This document shows positions 1-5,200 of a DNA stretch of 6,933 nt, piece by piece (position 1 is the stretch's first letter; each line of letters starts with the position of its first letter). Where the stretch lies: NCBI GenBank assembly GCA_039029515.1, contig JBCCFX010000201.1, forward strand, positions 1-6,933. The letters run 5' to 3'. A program made the position numbers and the translations under genes. The DNA is from JBCCFX01 sp039029515. Lineage in GTDB: Bacteria; Planctomycetota; Phycisphaerae; Phycisphaerales; SM1A02. Under the pieces are notes generated by a model, which did no database searches, was not told where the DNA came from, and saw only the letters and a list, made by a program, of their open reading frames with translations.

Positions 1-4
1 GGAT

Positions 5-721
5 ATGGGCCTTCGAATTCGCCAGGGCATCTTTGTGCTCATCTGTCTTGTGCCCTTTGTCGGCGCCGTATACGCCGGGTGGAACATCTTCACTTTTCGG
101 ACGGGCAACACGCCGCTTTCCATCGCCGATTTTCGATCCAAGGCCGCAAGCCTTGGTGGTGAACGCGTGACGCTCACCGGCGGCGGCCTGACGTGGTGCT
201 CGCAACTCGTCGCCGCGCCCGATGGTGTTCCCGTTGCGTACTGGATGCCGTTTGTTGCGGACACCGAAACCGATCTCGAGGCGCTGGAAGCGGCAACAGC
301 ACAGGACGGCGCGTATCCGTTCGACACGATCATCCTGGTGAAGCTGACGCCGGAAGAGTATGAGGCGCGCTATCCGAATGGACCCACCCTCGACAACGTC
401 TTCGTGCCTGAAGAGTTCTACGGCGTGCTGCACGGCTACAACAACTGGGTCAGCAACGTCGCGTGGTTTCGCATGTACGAGCAGCTCGGCAAGCCGAAAT
501 TCGAGCGCGTGGCATTCTTCGAGATCAACGGCTCAACGCCGAAAACACGTGGTCACAACGCGATCGCGCTGATCTCCGGCCTGCTCTGCATCCCGGCGTT
601 CTTTGGGATACTCGGCCTGTACTTCGATAGCCAGAAAACAACTGTCGATGTGAACAGTGATCATGGACCAACGCAGAACGCGACTGAGTCAGAGTCGCCG
701 AACGAGTCACATGATCATTAG
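5..721 (+). CDS. Hypothetical two-pass membrane protein
   Basis: I do not recognise the family. The 238-residue product starts with a short basic stretch (MGLRIRQ), then a hydrophobic helix at about residues 8-27. A soluble domain of roughly 155 residues follows, then a second helix at about 185-207 (rich in Leu, Ile and Phe) and a hydrophilic tail (208-238) rich in Asp, Glu, Ser, Asn and His. This predicts an inner-membrane protein with the middle domain on one side and both termini on the other. The middle domain contains ERVTLTGGGLTWC (53-65), which looks like a beta-rich segment, and a Trp/Tyr-rich part at 139-158. The ATG at position 5 fits the N-terminal helix well, but only four bases lie upstream, so no ribosome binding site can be judged and an earlier start cannot be excluded. 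The stop overlaps the stop of the opposing DUF1772 gene. The reading frame is convincing; the function is unknown. Confidence 0.75.
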   Translation: MGLRIRQGIFVLICLVPFVGAVYAGWNIFTFRTGNTPLSIADFRSKAASLGGERVTLTGGGLTWCSQLVAAPDGVPVAYWMPFVADTETDLEALEAATAQDGAYPFDTIILVKLTPEEYEARYPNGPTLDNVFVPEEFYGVLHGYNNWVSNVAWFRMYEQLGKPKFERVAFFEINGSTPKTRGHNAIALISGLLCIPAFFGILGLYFDSQKTTVDVNSDHGPTQNATESESPNESHDH

Positions 722-1218
722 GCAACCGGCGATCCCAACTGCCTGAGGGCGAGCAACCAGCACACTGTTGCCACGATGCACATAATCGTGCGGAACGTAT
801 TGAAGCGCGTCCAGCGCGGGATGTACGTGTTCTTCCAGTACGTCGCCGCATCTTCAGTTGTGTGATCCATACCGTCGAGCCGGTTGTTCATCGGGACGTT
901 CCCGGCTGCGGTCACGCCGAACACGCCGACGATGTAACTCGCGCCACCGGCAATCACGAACCACCGCGCAGCGCCATCGGTGTAGAACACGGCACCAACT
1001 GCGAGCAGCATCGACAGAGGCACCAGACCAATGAACATCACCATGAACAGCGTCCGAAAGACCTCACGGTTGATGACTTGCATGACCTCCGCTCCGGCCA
1101 CAGTCGCGGACCGATCGAACGACCGCATCAGGAAGTCAGAGAACGCAAGGAAGATGCCTGCAACCAGACCGCCGGCAACGACGGCGATGAAGCATGTGAT
1201 TTCGAAGAGGAGAGGCAT
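718..1218 (-). CDS. DUF1772 family integral membrane protein
   Basis: The 166-residue product has four predicted membrane helices, at about residues 8-28, 55-79, 85-105 and 142-159. It carries two landmarks I associate with DUF1772 (the anthrone-oxygenase-like family): an A-G-N-V-P-M-N-N-R-L motif between helices 3 and 4 (105-114), and a W-x(7)-RWTRFNTFRT stretch leading into the last helix (128-144). Length and topology match the family. Most bacterial members have no proven reaction, so an oxygenase role should not be assumed. The start at 1218 is supported by an AAAGGA Shine-Dalgarno sequence 8 bases upstream. The gene converges on the membrane protein at 5-721, and the two stop codons overlap (718-721). 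It diverges from the SUMF1-like gene across a 135-base gap that could hold promoters for both. No partner gene suggests a pathway. Confidence 0.88.
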   Translation of the reverse strand: MPLLFEITCFIAVVAGGLVAGIFLAFSDFLMRSFDRSATVAGAEVMQVINREVFRTLFMVMFIGLVPLSMLLAVGAVFYTDGAARWFVIAGGASYIVGVFGVTAAGNVPMNNRLDGMDHTTEDAATYWKNTYIPRWTRFNTFRTIMCIVATVCWLLALRQLGSPVA

Positions 1219-1226
1219 GGCACAAG

Positions 1227-1232
1227 TCCTTT
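1227..1232 (-). promoter_or_regulatory. Shine-Dalgarno site of the DUF1772 gene
   Basis: On the minus strand this reads AAAGGA and lies 8 bases before the ATG ending at 1218. It supports that start for the DUF1772 protein. Confidence 0.6.
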
Positions 1233-1311
1233 GGATCCGACTATTTGGCTAGATGATCCTGCGTGAACGGTATGTAATCACATGATGAGGCTCCGGTCTA
1301 GAGCCGATACA

Positions 1312-1331
1312 GAACTTGATTCGGCAAGTTC
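1312..1331. promoter_or_regulatory. 7-bp inverted repeat upstream of the SUMF1-like gene
   Basis: GAACTTG and CAAGTTC form a perfect 7-bp inverted repeat around a 6-base centre (ATTCGG). It lies 22 bases before the preferred start at 1354, inside the divergent intergenic region. It could be a repressor operator or a 5' leader hairpin. A second, weaker repeat (GGCTC/GAGCC, 1289-1305) sits just upstream. Chance occurrence is possible and no function is shown. Confidence 0.3.
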
Positions 1332-1353
1332 GTACGACTCTCGGGGCATCACC

Positions 1354-2532
1354 ATGAATCACAGCCATGCGAATCGTCTTGCACTTCATTCTTGGGCCTG
1401 GTTTATAGGCTTGTCGTTGGTTGTAGTGACGAATGTCGGCGGCAGTGATCAGGCGACTCAATCGTCTGGAACCACCACAACTGATAGACACGCTCGTCAC
1501 GATCGCTACGAGACATGCGTAATAGCAACGTTCCCATCATCCGAAAGTGATAGCCGTGTGCTCGTCGACGGCAAGGTGCTTCCGGTCCAGATTGAATATC
1601 GCTTCAATTACCAGCCGAGTTGGGTTGATGAACCACATCGCTCGATGCGCTTCGTTCTCATTGCAGGCGACACCGTGAATATCATTGGAGATCACGAGGA
1701 GCAGGTTCTGCCGTTCTATGTGTGCCAGAATGAAGTCTCTCAGGCGCAAGCCGCCGCGACGATGGGTGCTTTCAGAGGGGAAGGCGGCTACGCCAGCTTC
1801 GTGCGTAGTGAGTTTGAACGAGTTACGGGTTGGCCGTGGGACAGCTTGGGGTGTGAGGTTGATTTTGACAATGAAGGGCATGTCGTTTTCGATGGTGACC
1901 CGTGCGACATTCCCGAAAATGCACGTGCTGTCCTTCGTTATTTGTGCGATTGGCGGCGCCCCGTCTTCTGCGTCGGAACTGAGTTCGCCGGCGGATTCGT
2001 CGAAGCGCTGACGGTCACAATGGATCGTGGCAATATCGGCATTGTGCGGCTTCCGACAATCTCGGAATGGACGCTTGCTGAATCCACGACCCGTCACCGA
2101 GCACAGCATGAAGTGCCGGACAATCTTGCCGATCCCAGGGAACGTATCGTCGCATCGCTCGATCTCTTGGATCGGATTCGACCAAGCGAGCCCGCCTGCG
2201 ATACAGTCGATGCCGCCTACGACTTCTATGGCAATGTGTCAGAGGTGGTCTATCCGTCTGACGCCGAGAGGAATGCCATCAACGAAATGTACTGGCATGC
2301 TCTCCAGCATGACAAACGTGTGGATTTGGAGCCGATTTACGCACCATCGCTGATCGCGATCGGCGGGAGTTTCACCGATACATCTGATACGTGCGCTTTT
2401 AGCGCTGAACGCAGCCTTGCCTTTGTCGGATCGAGACAACGGACCCGGCAGCCGTTCTTCTATCTCACGGGATGGAGCCGCGGAATCAGGCCGGTGATTG
2501 ATGTGCCATCGGGAGTGGTGACACAAGACTAG
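1354..2532 (+). CDS. Exported SUMF1/formylglycine-generating-enzyme-like fold protein, degenerate active site
   Basis: The 392-residue product has an N-terminal hydrophobic stretch (about residues 15-28, AWFIGLSLVVVTNV) that looks like a signal peptide. The C-terminal two thirds carry the landmarks of the FGE-sulfatase (SUMF1/EgtB/PvdO) fold in order: FYVCQNEVSQAQ near 121-132 (family form like FYIGKYEVT), RLPTISEW at 232-239 (RLPTEAEWEYA), YDFYGNVSEVV at 289-299 (YDMxGNVWEW), IGGSF at 336-340 (RGGSF) and GIRPV near 377 (GFR). True FGEs oxidise a sulfatase cysteine using two cysteines, in the pattern GGSFLCxxxxC. Here the first is replaced by Asp (342) and only the second (Cys347) remains, so formylglycine synthesis is unlikely. 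A structural, binding or unrelated enzymatic role is inferred. An in-frame ATG at 1282 would add 24 residues before the signal peptide; I prefer 1354 because it puts the signal at the N-terminus, although the ribosome binding site is weak at both. No sulfatase gene is adjacent. Codon choice looks less GC-biased by eye than its neighbours. Confidence 0.8.
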   Translation: MNHSHANRLALHSWAWFIGLSLVVVTNVGGSDQATQSSGTTTTDRHARHDRYETCVIATFPSSESDSRVLVDGKVLPVQIEYRFNYQPSWVDEPHRSMRFVLIAGDTVNIIGDHEEQVLPFYVCQNEVSQAQAAATMGAFRGEGGYASFVRSEFERVTGWPWDSLGCEVDFDNEGHVVFDGDPCDIPENARAVLRYLCDWRRPVFCVGTEFAGGFVEALTVTMDRGNIGIVRLPTISEWTLAESTTRHRAQHEVPDNLADPRERIVASLDLLDRIRPSEPACDTVDAAYDFYGNVSEVVYPSDAERNAINEMYWHALQHDKRVDLEPIYAPSLIAIGGSFTDTSDTCAFSAERSLAFVGSRQRTRQPFFYLTGWSRGIRPVIDVPSGVVTQD

Positions 2533-2548
2533 GTGTGAATGCGGGCAA

Positions 2549-2554
2549 TACAAT
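2549..2554 (+). promoter_or_regulatory. Possible -10 element for the small membrane protein gene
   Basis: TACAAT matches the sigma-70 -10 consensus at five of six bases and lies 36 bases before the ATG at 2591. No good -35 box is present at 16-18 bases, so this is tentative. If it is not used, the small gene may be read through from the SUMF1-like gene, which ends 58 bases upstream. Confidence 0.25.
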
Positions 2555-2590
2555 AGAATCAGGACATGCCAAACCTCTGGGGCACGACAC

Positions 2591-2755
2591 ATGAGCCTGA
2601 TTGAATTCTGGATCGACCTGCCGTGGTGGCTGAAGTACGGCGTCGCGCTGATTTTCCTGATCATCTCGACCGTGATGTATTTCAATGATGTCTTTTGGCC
2701 TGCCGGCTGGGCGATCGGCGGCGTCCTGCTTCTGGCGGCCATGGCGATCGATTAG
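2591..2755 (+). CDS. Small two-helix membrane protein (54 aa), hypothetical
   Basis: This short reading frame encodes 54 residues, starting MSLIEFWIDLPWWLKYG and ending LLLAAMAID before TAG. It has two hydrophobic segments, at about residues 16-30 and 38-52, separated by FNDVFWPAG. That predicts a small hairpin membrane protein with an amphipathic, Trp-rich N-terminus. Codons are GC-rich in the third position and fit the neighbouring genes, and the frame fills most of the 280-base gap between the SUMF1-like gene and the VOC gene. No strong Shine-Dalgarno is present (only a GGGG run about 9 bases upstream). A possible -10 box (TACAAT) lies upstream and a hairpin follows at 2786-2806. I cannot assign a function. 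The protein-like composition makes a real gene likely, but its small size leaves some doubt. Confidence 0.65.
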   Translation: MSLIEFWIDLPWWLKYGVALIFLIISTVMYFNDVFWPAGWAIGGVLLLAAMAID

Positions 2756-2785
2756 GCGATTCTCGTGTTCACAGGATGCGTCGGT

Positions 2786-2806
2786 GCCGGCTTCGCTGAA
2801 GCCAGC
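2786..2806. terminator. Candidate bidirectional terminator hairpin
   Basis: A stem of nine positions with one mismatch (GCCGGCTTC against GAAGCCAGC) closes a three-base loop (GCT). It sits in the 57-base gap between the convergent small membrane protein gene (stop at 2755) and the VOC gene (stop at 2813). The position suits termination in both directions. There is no following T-run on either strand, so it is not a classical intrinsic terminator. Confidence 0.4.
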
Positions 2807-2812
2807 CTCCCA

Positions 2813-3187
2813 TCACGCTTCCTTCGGCGCCCCCCACACTGCGAGTTCGTTCCCGCTGGGATCCGTGAAGTGGAAGCGTCGGCCGCCCGGGAAGTCGAAC
2901 GGTTCCGTCACGATGACGCCGCCGGCATCGCGAACGCGTTGCAGCGTGTCATCCAGATCGCGTGAAAAGAGGATCACCAACGGGCCGCCGGTCGTGACCT
3001 GGTCGACCACGCACAAGCCGCCGTACTCGCCGCCGCCGGGCTTGCAGATGCCGGCGTAGACCGGGGCGTAATCCGTGAACGTCCAGTCGAAGGCCGCAGC
3101 ATAGAACGACTGCGCCGCGTTCATGTCCGTCACACTGATTTCGATGTAGTTGATGCCATGATGCGGCTGGTCGTCGTAGTCGGTCAT
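2813..3187 (-). CDS. VOC (glyoxalase/bleomycin-resistance fold) family protein
   Basis: The 124-residue product matches a single-module VOC protein in length and pattern. The first beta-strand segment is INYIEISVTDMNAAQSFYAAAFDW (12-35), with Glu16 at the usual first metal-ligand position. A Gly-rich loop follows (KPGGGEYGG, 49-57), then a paired module with VILFSRDLDDTLQRVRDAGG (71-90) and the closing strand FTDPSGNELAVW (107-118), where Glu114 is the usual last ligand. Such proteins are cytoplasmic metal-dependent isomerases, dioxygenases or binding proteins; the substrate cannot be told from sequence. The start at 3187 is chosen because a strong GAGGAG Shine-Dalgarno lies 6 bases upstream and family homology begins right after it. 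The frame stays open upstream to 3466, but that part has no family-like sequence. The gene is transcribed divergently from the glycosyltransferase and converges on the small membrane protein gene. Confidence 0.9.
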   Translation of the reverse strand: MTDYDDQPHHGINYIEISVTDMNAAQSFYAAAFDWTFTDYAPVYAGICKPGGGEYGGLCVVDQVTTGGPLVILFSRDLDDTLQRVRDAGGVIVTEPFDFPGGRRFHFTDPSGNELAVWGAPKEA

Positions 3188-3193
3188 GGGTTG

Positions 3194-3199
3194 CTCCTC
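3194..3199 (-). promoter_or_regulatory. Shine-Dalgarno site of the VOC gene
   Basis: On the minus strand this reads GAGGAG, 6 bases before the ATG ending at 3187. It decides this start over the longer open frame reaching to 3466. Confidence 0.7.
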
Positions 3200-3335
3200 G
3201 ATCGGCTGATGCGGACGATCAGTGTACGACGATCCTGACCAGCCTTCCCACTCGAATTCGCGTGCACGAGCGATGATTTTCGCCACGTATTGGTGATTCC
3301 TAACATAACTGCCCCGGTTCCTTGCTGTCTGCTCG

Positions 3336-3364
3336 TTGACGATGCTCGCGGTCCGATTTAGGGT
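3336..3364 (+). promoter_or_regulatory. Possible sigma-70-type promoter for the glycosyltransferase operon
   Basis: TTGACG (3336-3341, five of six to the -35 consensus) is followed after 17 bases by TAGGGT (3359-3364), a poor -10 match. If used, it would leave a leader of about 95 bases before the glycosyltransferase ATG at 3465. Planctomycete promoters are poorly characterised, so this is a weak call. The rest of the divergent gap (3188-3464) holds no RNA gene or longer coding region that I can see. Confidence 0.25.
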
Positions 3365-3411
3365 GCATCCATCGGCATGAACACCCTGCGGTGATCGAAC
3401 GGACGGGTGTT
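3361..3411 (+). promoter_or_regulatory. Alternative hairpins in the glycosyltransferase leader
   Basis: Three short complementary segments occur in order: GGGTG (3361-3365), AACACCC (3380-3386) and GGGTGTT (3405-3411). The middle one can pair with either flank: 5 bp with the first, or a perfect 7 bp with the third across an 18-base loop. The third segment runs into TTTT (3410-3413). Mutually exclusive pairing like this is seen in attenuators. A five-codon frame (ATG at 3377, stop at 3392) overlaps the middle segment. Regulation is inference only. Confidence 0.2.
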
Positions 3412-3455
3412 TTCCGAAGAACGTATGACCGACGCCACGGCTCTGCGTCGACCCT

Positions 3456-3460
3456 GGAGA
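3456..3460 (+). promoter_or_regulatory. Shine-Dalgarno site of the glycosyltransferase gene
   Basis: GGAGA ends 4 bases before the ATG at 3465 and supports that start, which also places the conserved N-terminal strand (LRVVHF) right at the beginning of the protein. Confidence 0.5.
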
Positions 3461-3464
3461 CACC

Positions 3465-4721
3465 ATGTCCGCGGCTGACCTACGAGTTGTGCATTTTCGA
3501 CGCCTCTACGCGTTGCTCTCGGAGACATTCATCTCTGATCCCATTCAGGAGATGAGCGATCGCGGCGTCGACACCACGGTGCTCACGCTCGTCGGTTTTC
3601 GAGAAGGACGCGAGACGACCGTGCCGGTGCGGGCAGGTATCCCCGCGCCCGCGTTCGTGAAGGCCGGCCGCGCGATGCGTCGCGGGCTCTCGTTCACATT
3701 CCGGGTCTCACAGCCTGATGTCATGATCTGGAAACTGCTGCGACCATGGTTGCGCCGACAACTGCAGGACTTGAAGCCCGACGTTGTGCAGGCGCACTTC
3801 GGCCCGGATGGCTGCCTGATCGCACCGATCGCCGCCGAGCTTGGCATTCCGCTGGTCGTCACGTTCTATGGCTACGACGTCTCGCGCCTGATGCATCAGG
3901 CCGGTCCCGTTTGGCAACGCCGATACAACCAGCTCTGGGAATACACCGATGCGGTGCGCGGCATTTCATCTCACATCGCCAGCAAAGCGATCAGTCTCGG
4001 CGCCGACCCGAGTTCCGTCCATGTCCTTCCGCCGGGCGTGCGCGTCGATGAATTCAGCGTGCCGGAACGCAAGCCAGGCCATGACATCCAATGTGTGCAT
4101 GTTGGTCGACTGACCGCCAAGAAAGCGCCGCTCGAATTGCTCAACGGCTTCAAAGGCGCACTCGAACGCGTGGGCAGCGAGAAGAACCTGCGCCTGACCA
4201 TCGTTGGCGATGGCGAACTGCGGGAGAAGACCGAACGCGAGATTGAGAAACTTGAACTCGATGCGCACGTCACGATGCTCGGCGCGCAGCCCCACGCCCG
4301 CATCGCTGAGATCCTGAAGTCTGCGGACATCTACACGCAGCACTGCGTCACGGCGAAAGACGGCGACATGGAAGGTCTCGGCGTGTCGTTTGCAGAAGCG
4401 TCGGCGTGCGGCCTGCCCGTCGTGAGCAGCGTTCACAACGGCATTCCAGACGTCGTCCTGCACGAAGAAACCGGCTTGTTGTGCGAAGAACGTGACACCG
4501 AGACGATGGCAGAGCACATCAGCCGGCTCGCACTGTCGCCTGAACTACGCCTCGAAATGGGTCGTGCCGGACGCGCACATATCGAGAAGAACTTCCGACT
4601 CGAGACATGCGTCGAACGTGAGATCGAACTGCTTCGTTCCGTTGCCGGCCCGCGGTCGCGTCGATCCGAAGTGCCGACTCAAGACAACCCGGGATTCACC
4701 GCGCAGCCGCAGACGTCATGA
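3465..4721 (+). CDS. GT4-family glycosyltransferase, WcaL/colanic-acid type
   Basis: The 418-residue product is a GT-B fold retaining glycosyltransferase of family GT4. The N-terminal Rossmann domain includes LRVVHFRRLYALLSETFI (6-23), the acceptor-side HFGPDG (111-116) and TFYGYD (133-138). The linker LPPGVRVDEF (188-197) leads into the C-terminal nucleotide-sugar domain, with VHVGRLTAKKAP (211-222; Arg215 and Lys220 are expected to contact the donor phosphates), LTIVGDGELR (244-253) and the EX7E motif Glu303-Glu311. The QHCVTAKDGDMEGLG stretch (292-306) is characteristic of the WcaL/AmsK branch, which adds sugars to lipid-linked exopolysaccharide repeats on the cytoplasmic face of the membrane. 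Donor and acceptor cannot be read from sequence. A disordered tail (about 394-418) follows the catalytic domain. The stop overlaps the start of the DinB gene as ATGA, suggesting co-transcription and translational coupling. No other polysaccharide gene is in the window, so this may be an orphan transferase. Confidence 0.92.
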   Translation: MSAADLRVVHFRRLYALLSETFISDPIQEMSDRGVDTTVLTLVGFREGRETTVPVRAGIPAPAFVKAGRAMRRGLSFTFRVSQPDVMIWKLLRPWLRRQLQDLKPDVVQAHFGPDGCLIAPIAAELGIPLVVTFYGYDVSRLMHQAGPVWQRRYNQLWEYTDAVRGISSHIASKAISLGADPSSVHVLPPGVRVDEFSVPERKPGHDIQCVHVGRLTAKKAPLELLNGFKGALERVGSEKNLRLTIVGDGELREKTEREIEKLELDAHVTMLGAQPHARIAEILKSADIYTQHCVTAKDGDMEGLGVSFAEASACGLPVVSSVHNGIPDVVLHEETGLLCEERDTETMAEHISRLALSPELRLEMGRAGRAHIEKNFRLETCVEREIELLRSVAGPRSRRSEVPTQDNPGFTAQPQTS

Positions 4722-5197
4722 GCGATCTTCTCGACCTGTACCGGCGTCAGTTTGACTACACGCAATGGGCAAACCGTTCGATTGCACACATGATTCGCTC
4801 AGGACGACCAGATGATGAGTTCATCATCGCGCAGCTCGCGCACATCGGCGCGGTGCAACAACTCTGGCTGAATCGCATTCGTGCGTTCAAGCCGGAGCAC
4901 TTTGAAGTCTGGCCAACGCTGAGCCTCGAGGACGCGACATCCTATGCCGTGGATGAAACGCTTGTGTGGTCAGCGTGGCAAGACGCTGCACTCCACAACG
5001 GTCTGCATGCTGCGCACGCGTACACGAATTCGCGCGGCGAGGACTACCAGAGTACGGCCGCAGACATGATGACGCAGGTTGTCCTTCATGGCATGCACCA
5101 TCGTGGAGTCATCACTCGACGACTGCGCGATCATGATGTCGCAGTCAGTGCGCTCGACTTCATTCACTGGGCCCGAACCGTCGATTTCTCTTCGTAA
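4718..5197 (+). CDS. DinB/YfiT-like four-helix-bundle protein
   Basis: The 159-residue product has the length and pattern of the DinB/YfiT superfamily. It starts with a helix bearing FDYTQWANRSI (12-22), a typical DinB N-terminal signature. A conserved His follows in helix 2 (His42, in AQLAHIGAVQQLWL), and an HxxxH in helix 3 (His124 and His128, in VVLHGMHHRGVITRRLR). These three histidines form the usual metal site. Family members include thiol-dependent S-transferases (bacillithiol or mycothiol) and damage-inducible proteins of unknown activity; which applies here is not clear. It has no visible Shine-Dalgarno of its own: its ATG overlaps the glycosyltransferase TGA, so translation is probably coupled. 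The stop is only three bases from the stop of the convergent repeat-protein gene, leaving no room for a terminator between them. Confidence 0.88.
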   Translation: MSDLLDLYRRQFDYTQWANRSIAHMIRSGRPDDEFIIAQLAHIGAVQQLWLNRIRAFKPEHFEVWPTLSLEDATSYAVDETLVWSAWQDAALHNGLHAAHAYTNSRGEDYQSTAADMMTQVVLHGMHHRGVITRRLRDHDVAVSALDFIHWARTVDFSS

Positions 5198-5200
5198 TCG

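Noticed and set aside
862..1266. 134-codon plus-strand frame over the DUF1772 gene
   Set aside because: Its His/Glu/Arg-rich hydrophilic translation is the shadow of a membrane protein gene with a clear family pattern.
1282..1353. Earlier ATG for the SUMF1-like protein
   Set aside because: It would put 24 polar and basic residues before the signal peptide and across the inverted repeat; no ribosome binding site precedes it.
1537..2109. 190-codon open frame antisense to the SUMF1-like gene
   Set aside because: The plus-strand frame carries recognisable family motifs; the antisense frame does not.
3188..3466. N-terminal extension of the VOC protein to 217 residues, starting at 3466
   Set aside because: The extra 93 residues show no VOC-like sequence, and a strong GAGGAG ribosome binding site sits just before the ATG at 3187.
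3425..3478. 17-codon frame overlapping the glycosyltransferase start
   Set aside because: It has no ribosome binding site of its own and a composition expected by chance; too short to support.
3966..4517. 183-codon open frame antisense to the glycosyltransferase
   Set aside because: It is a by-product of GC-rich codon use in the real gene on the other strand; no family-like motifs.
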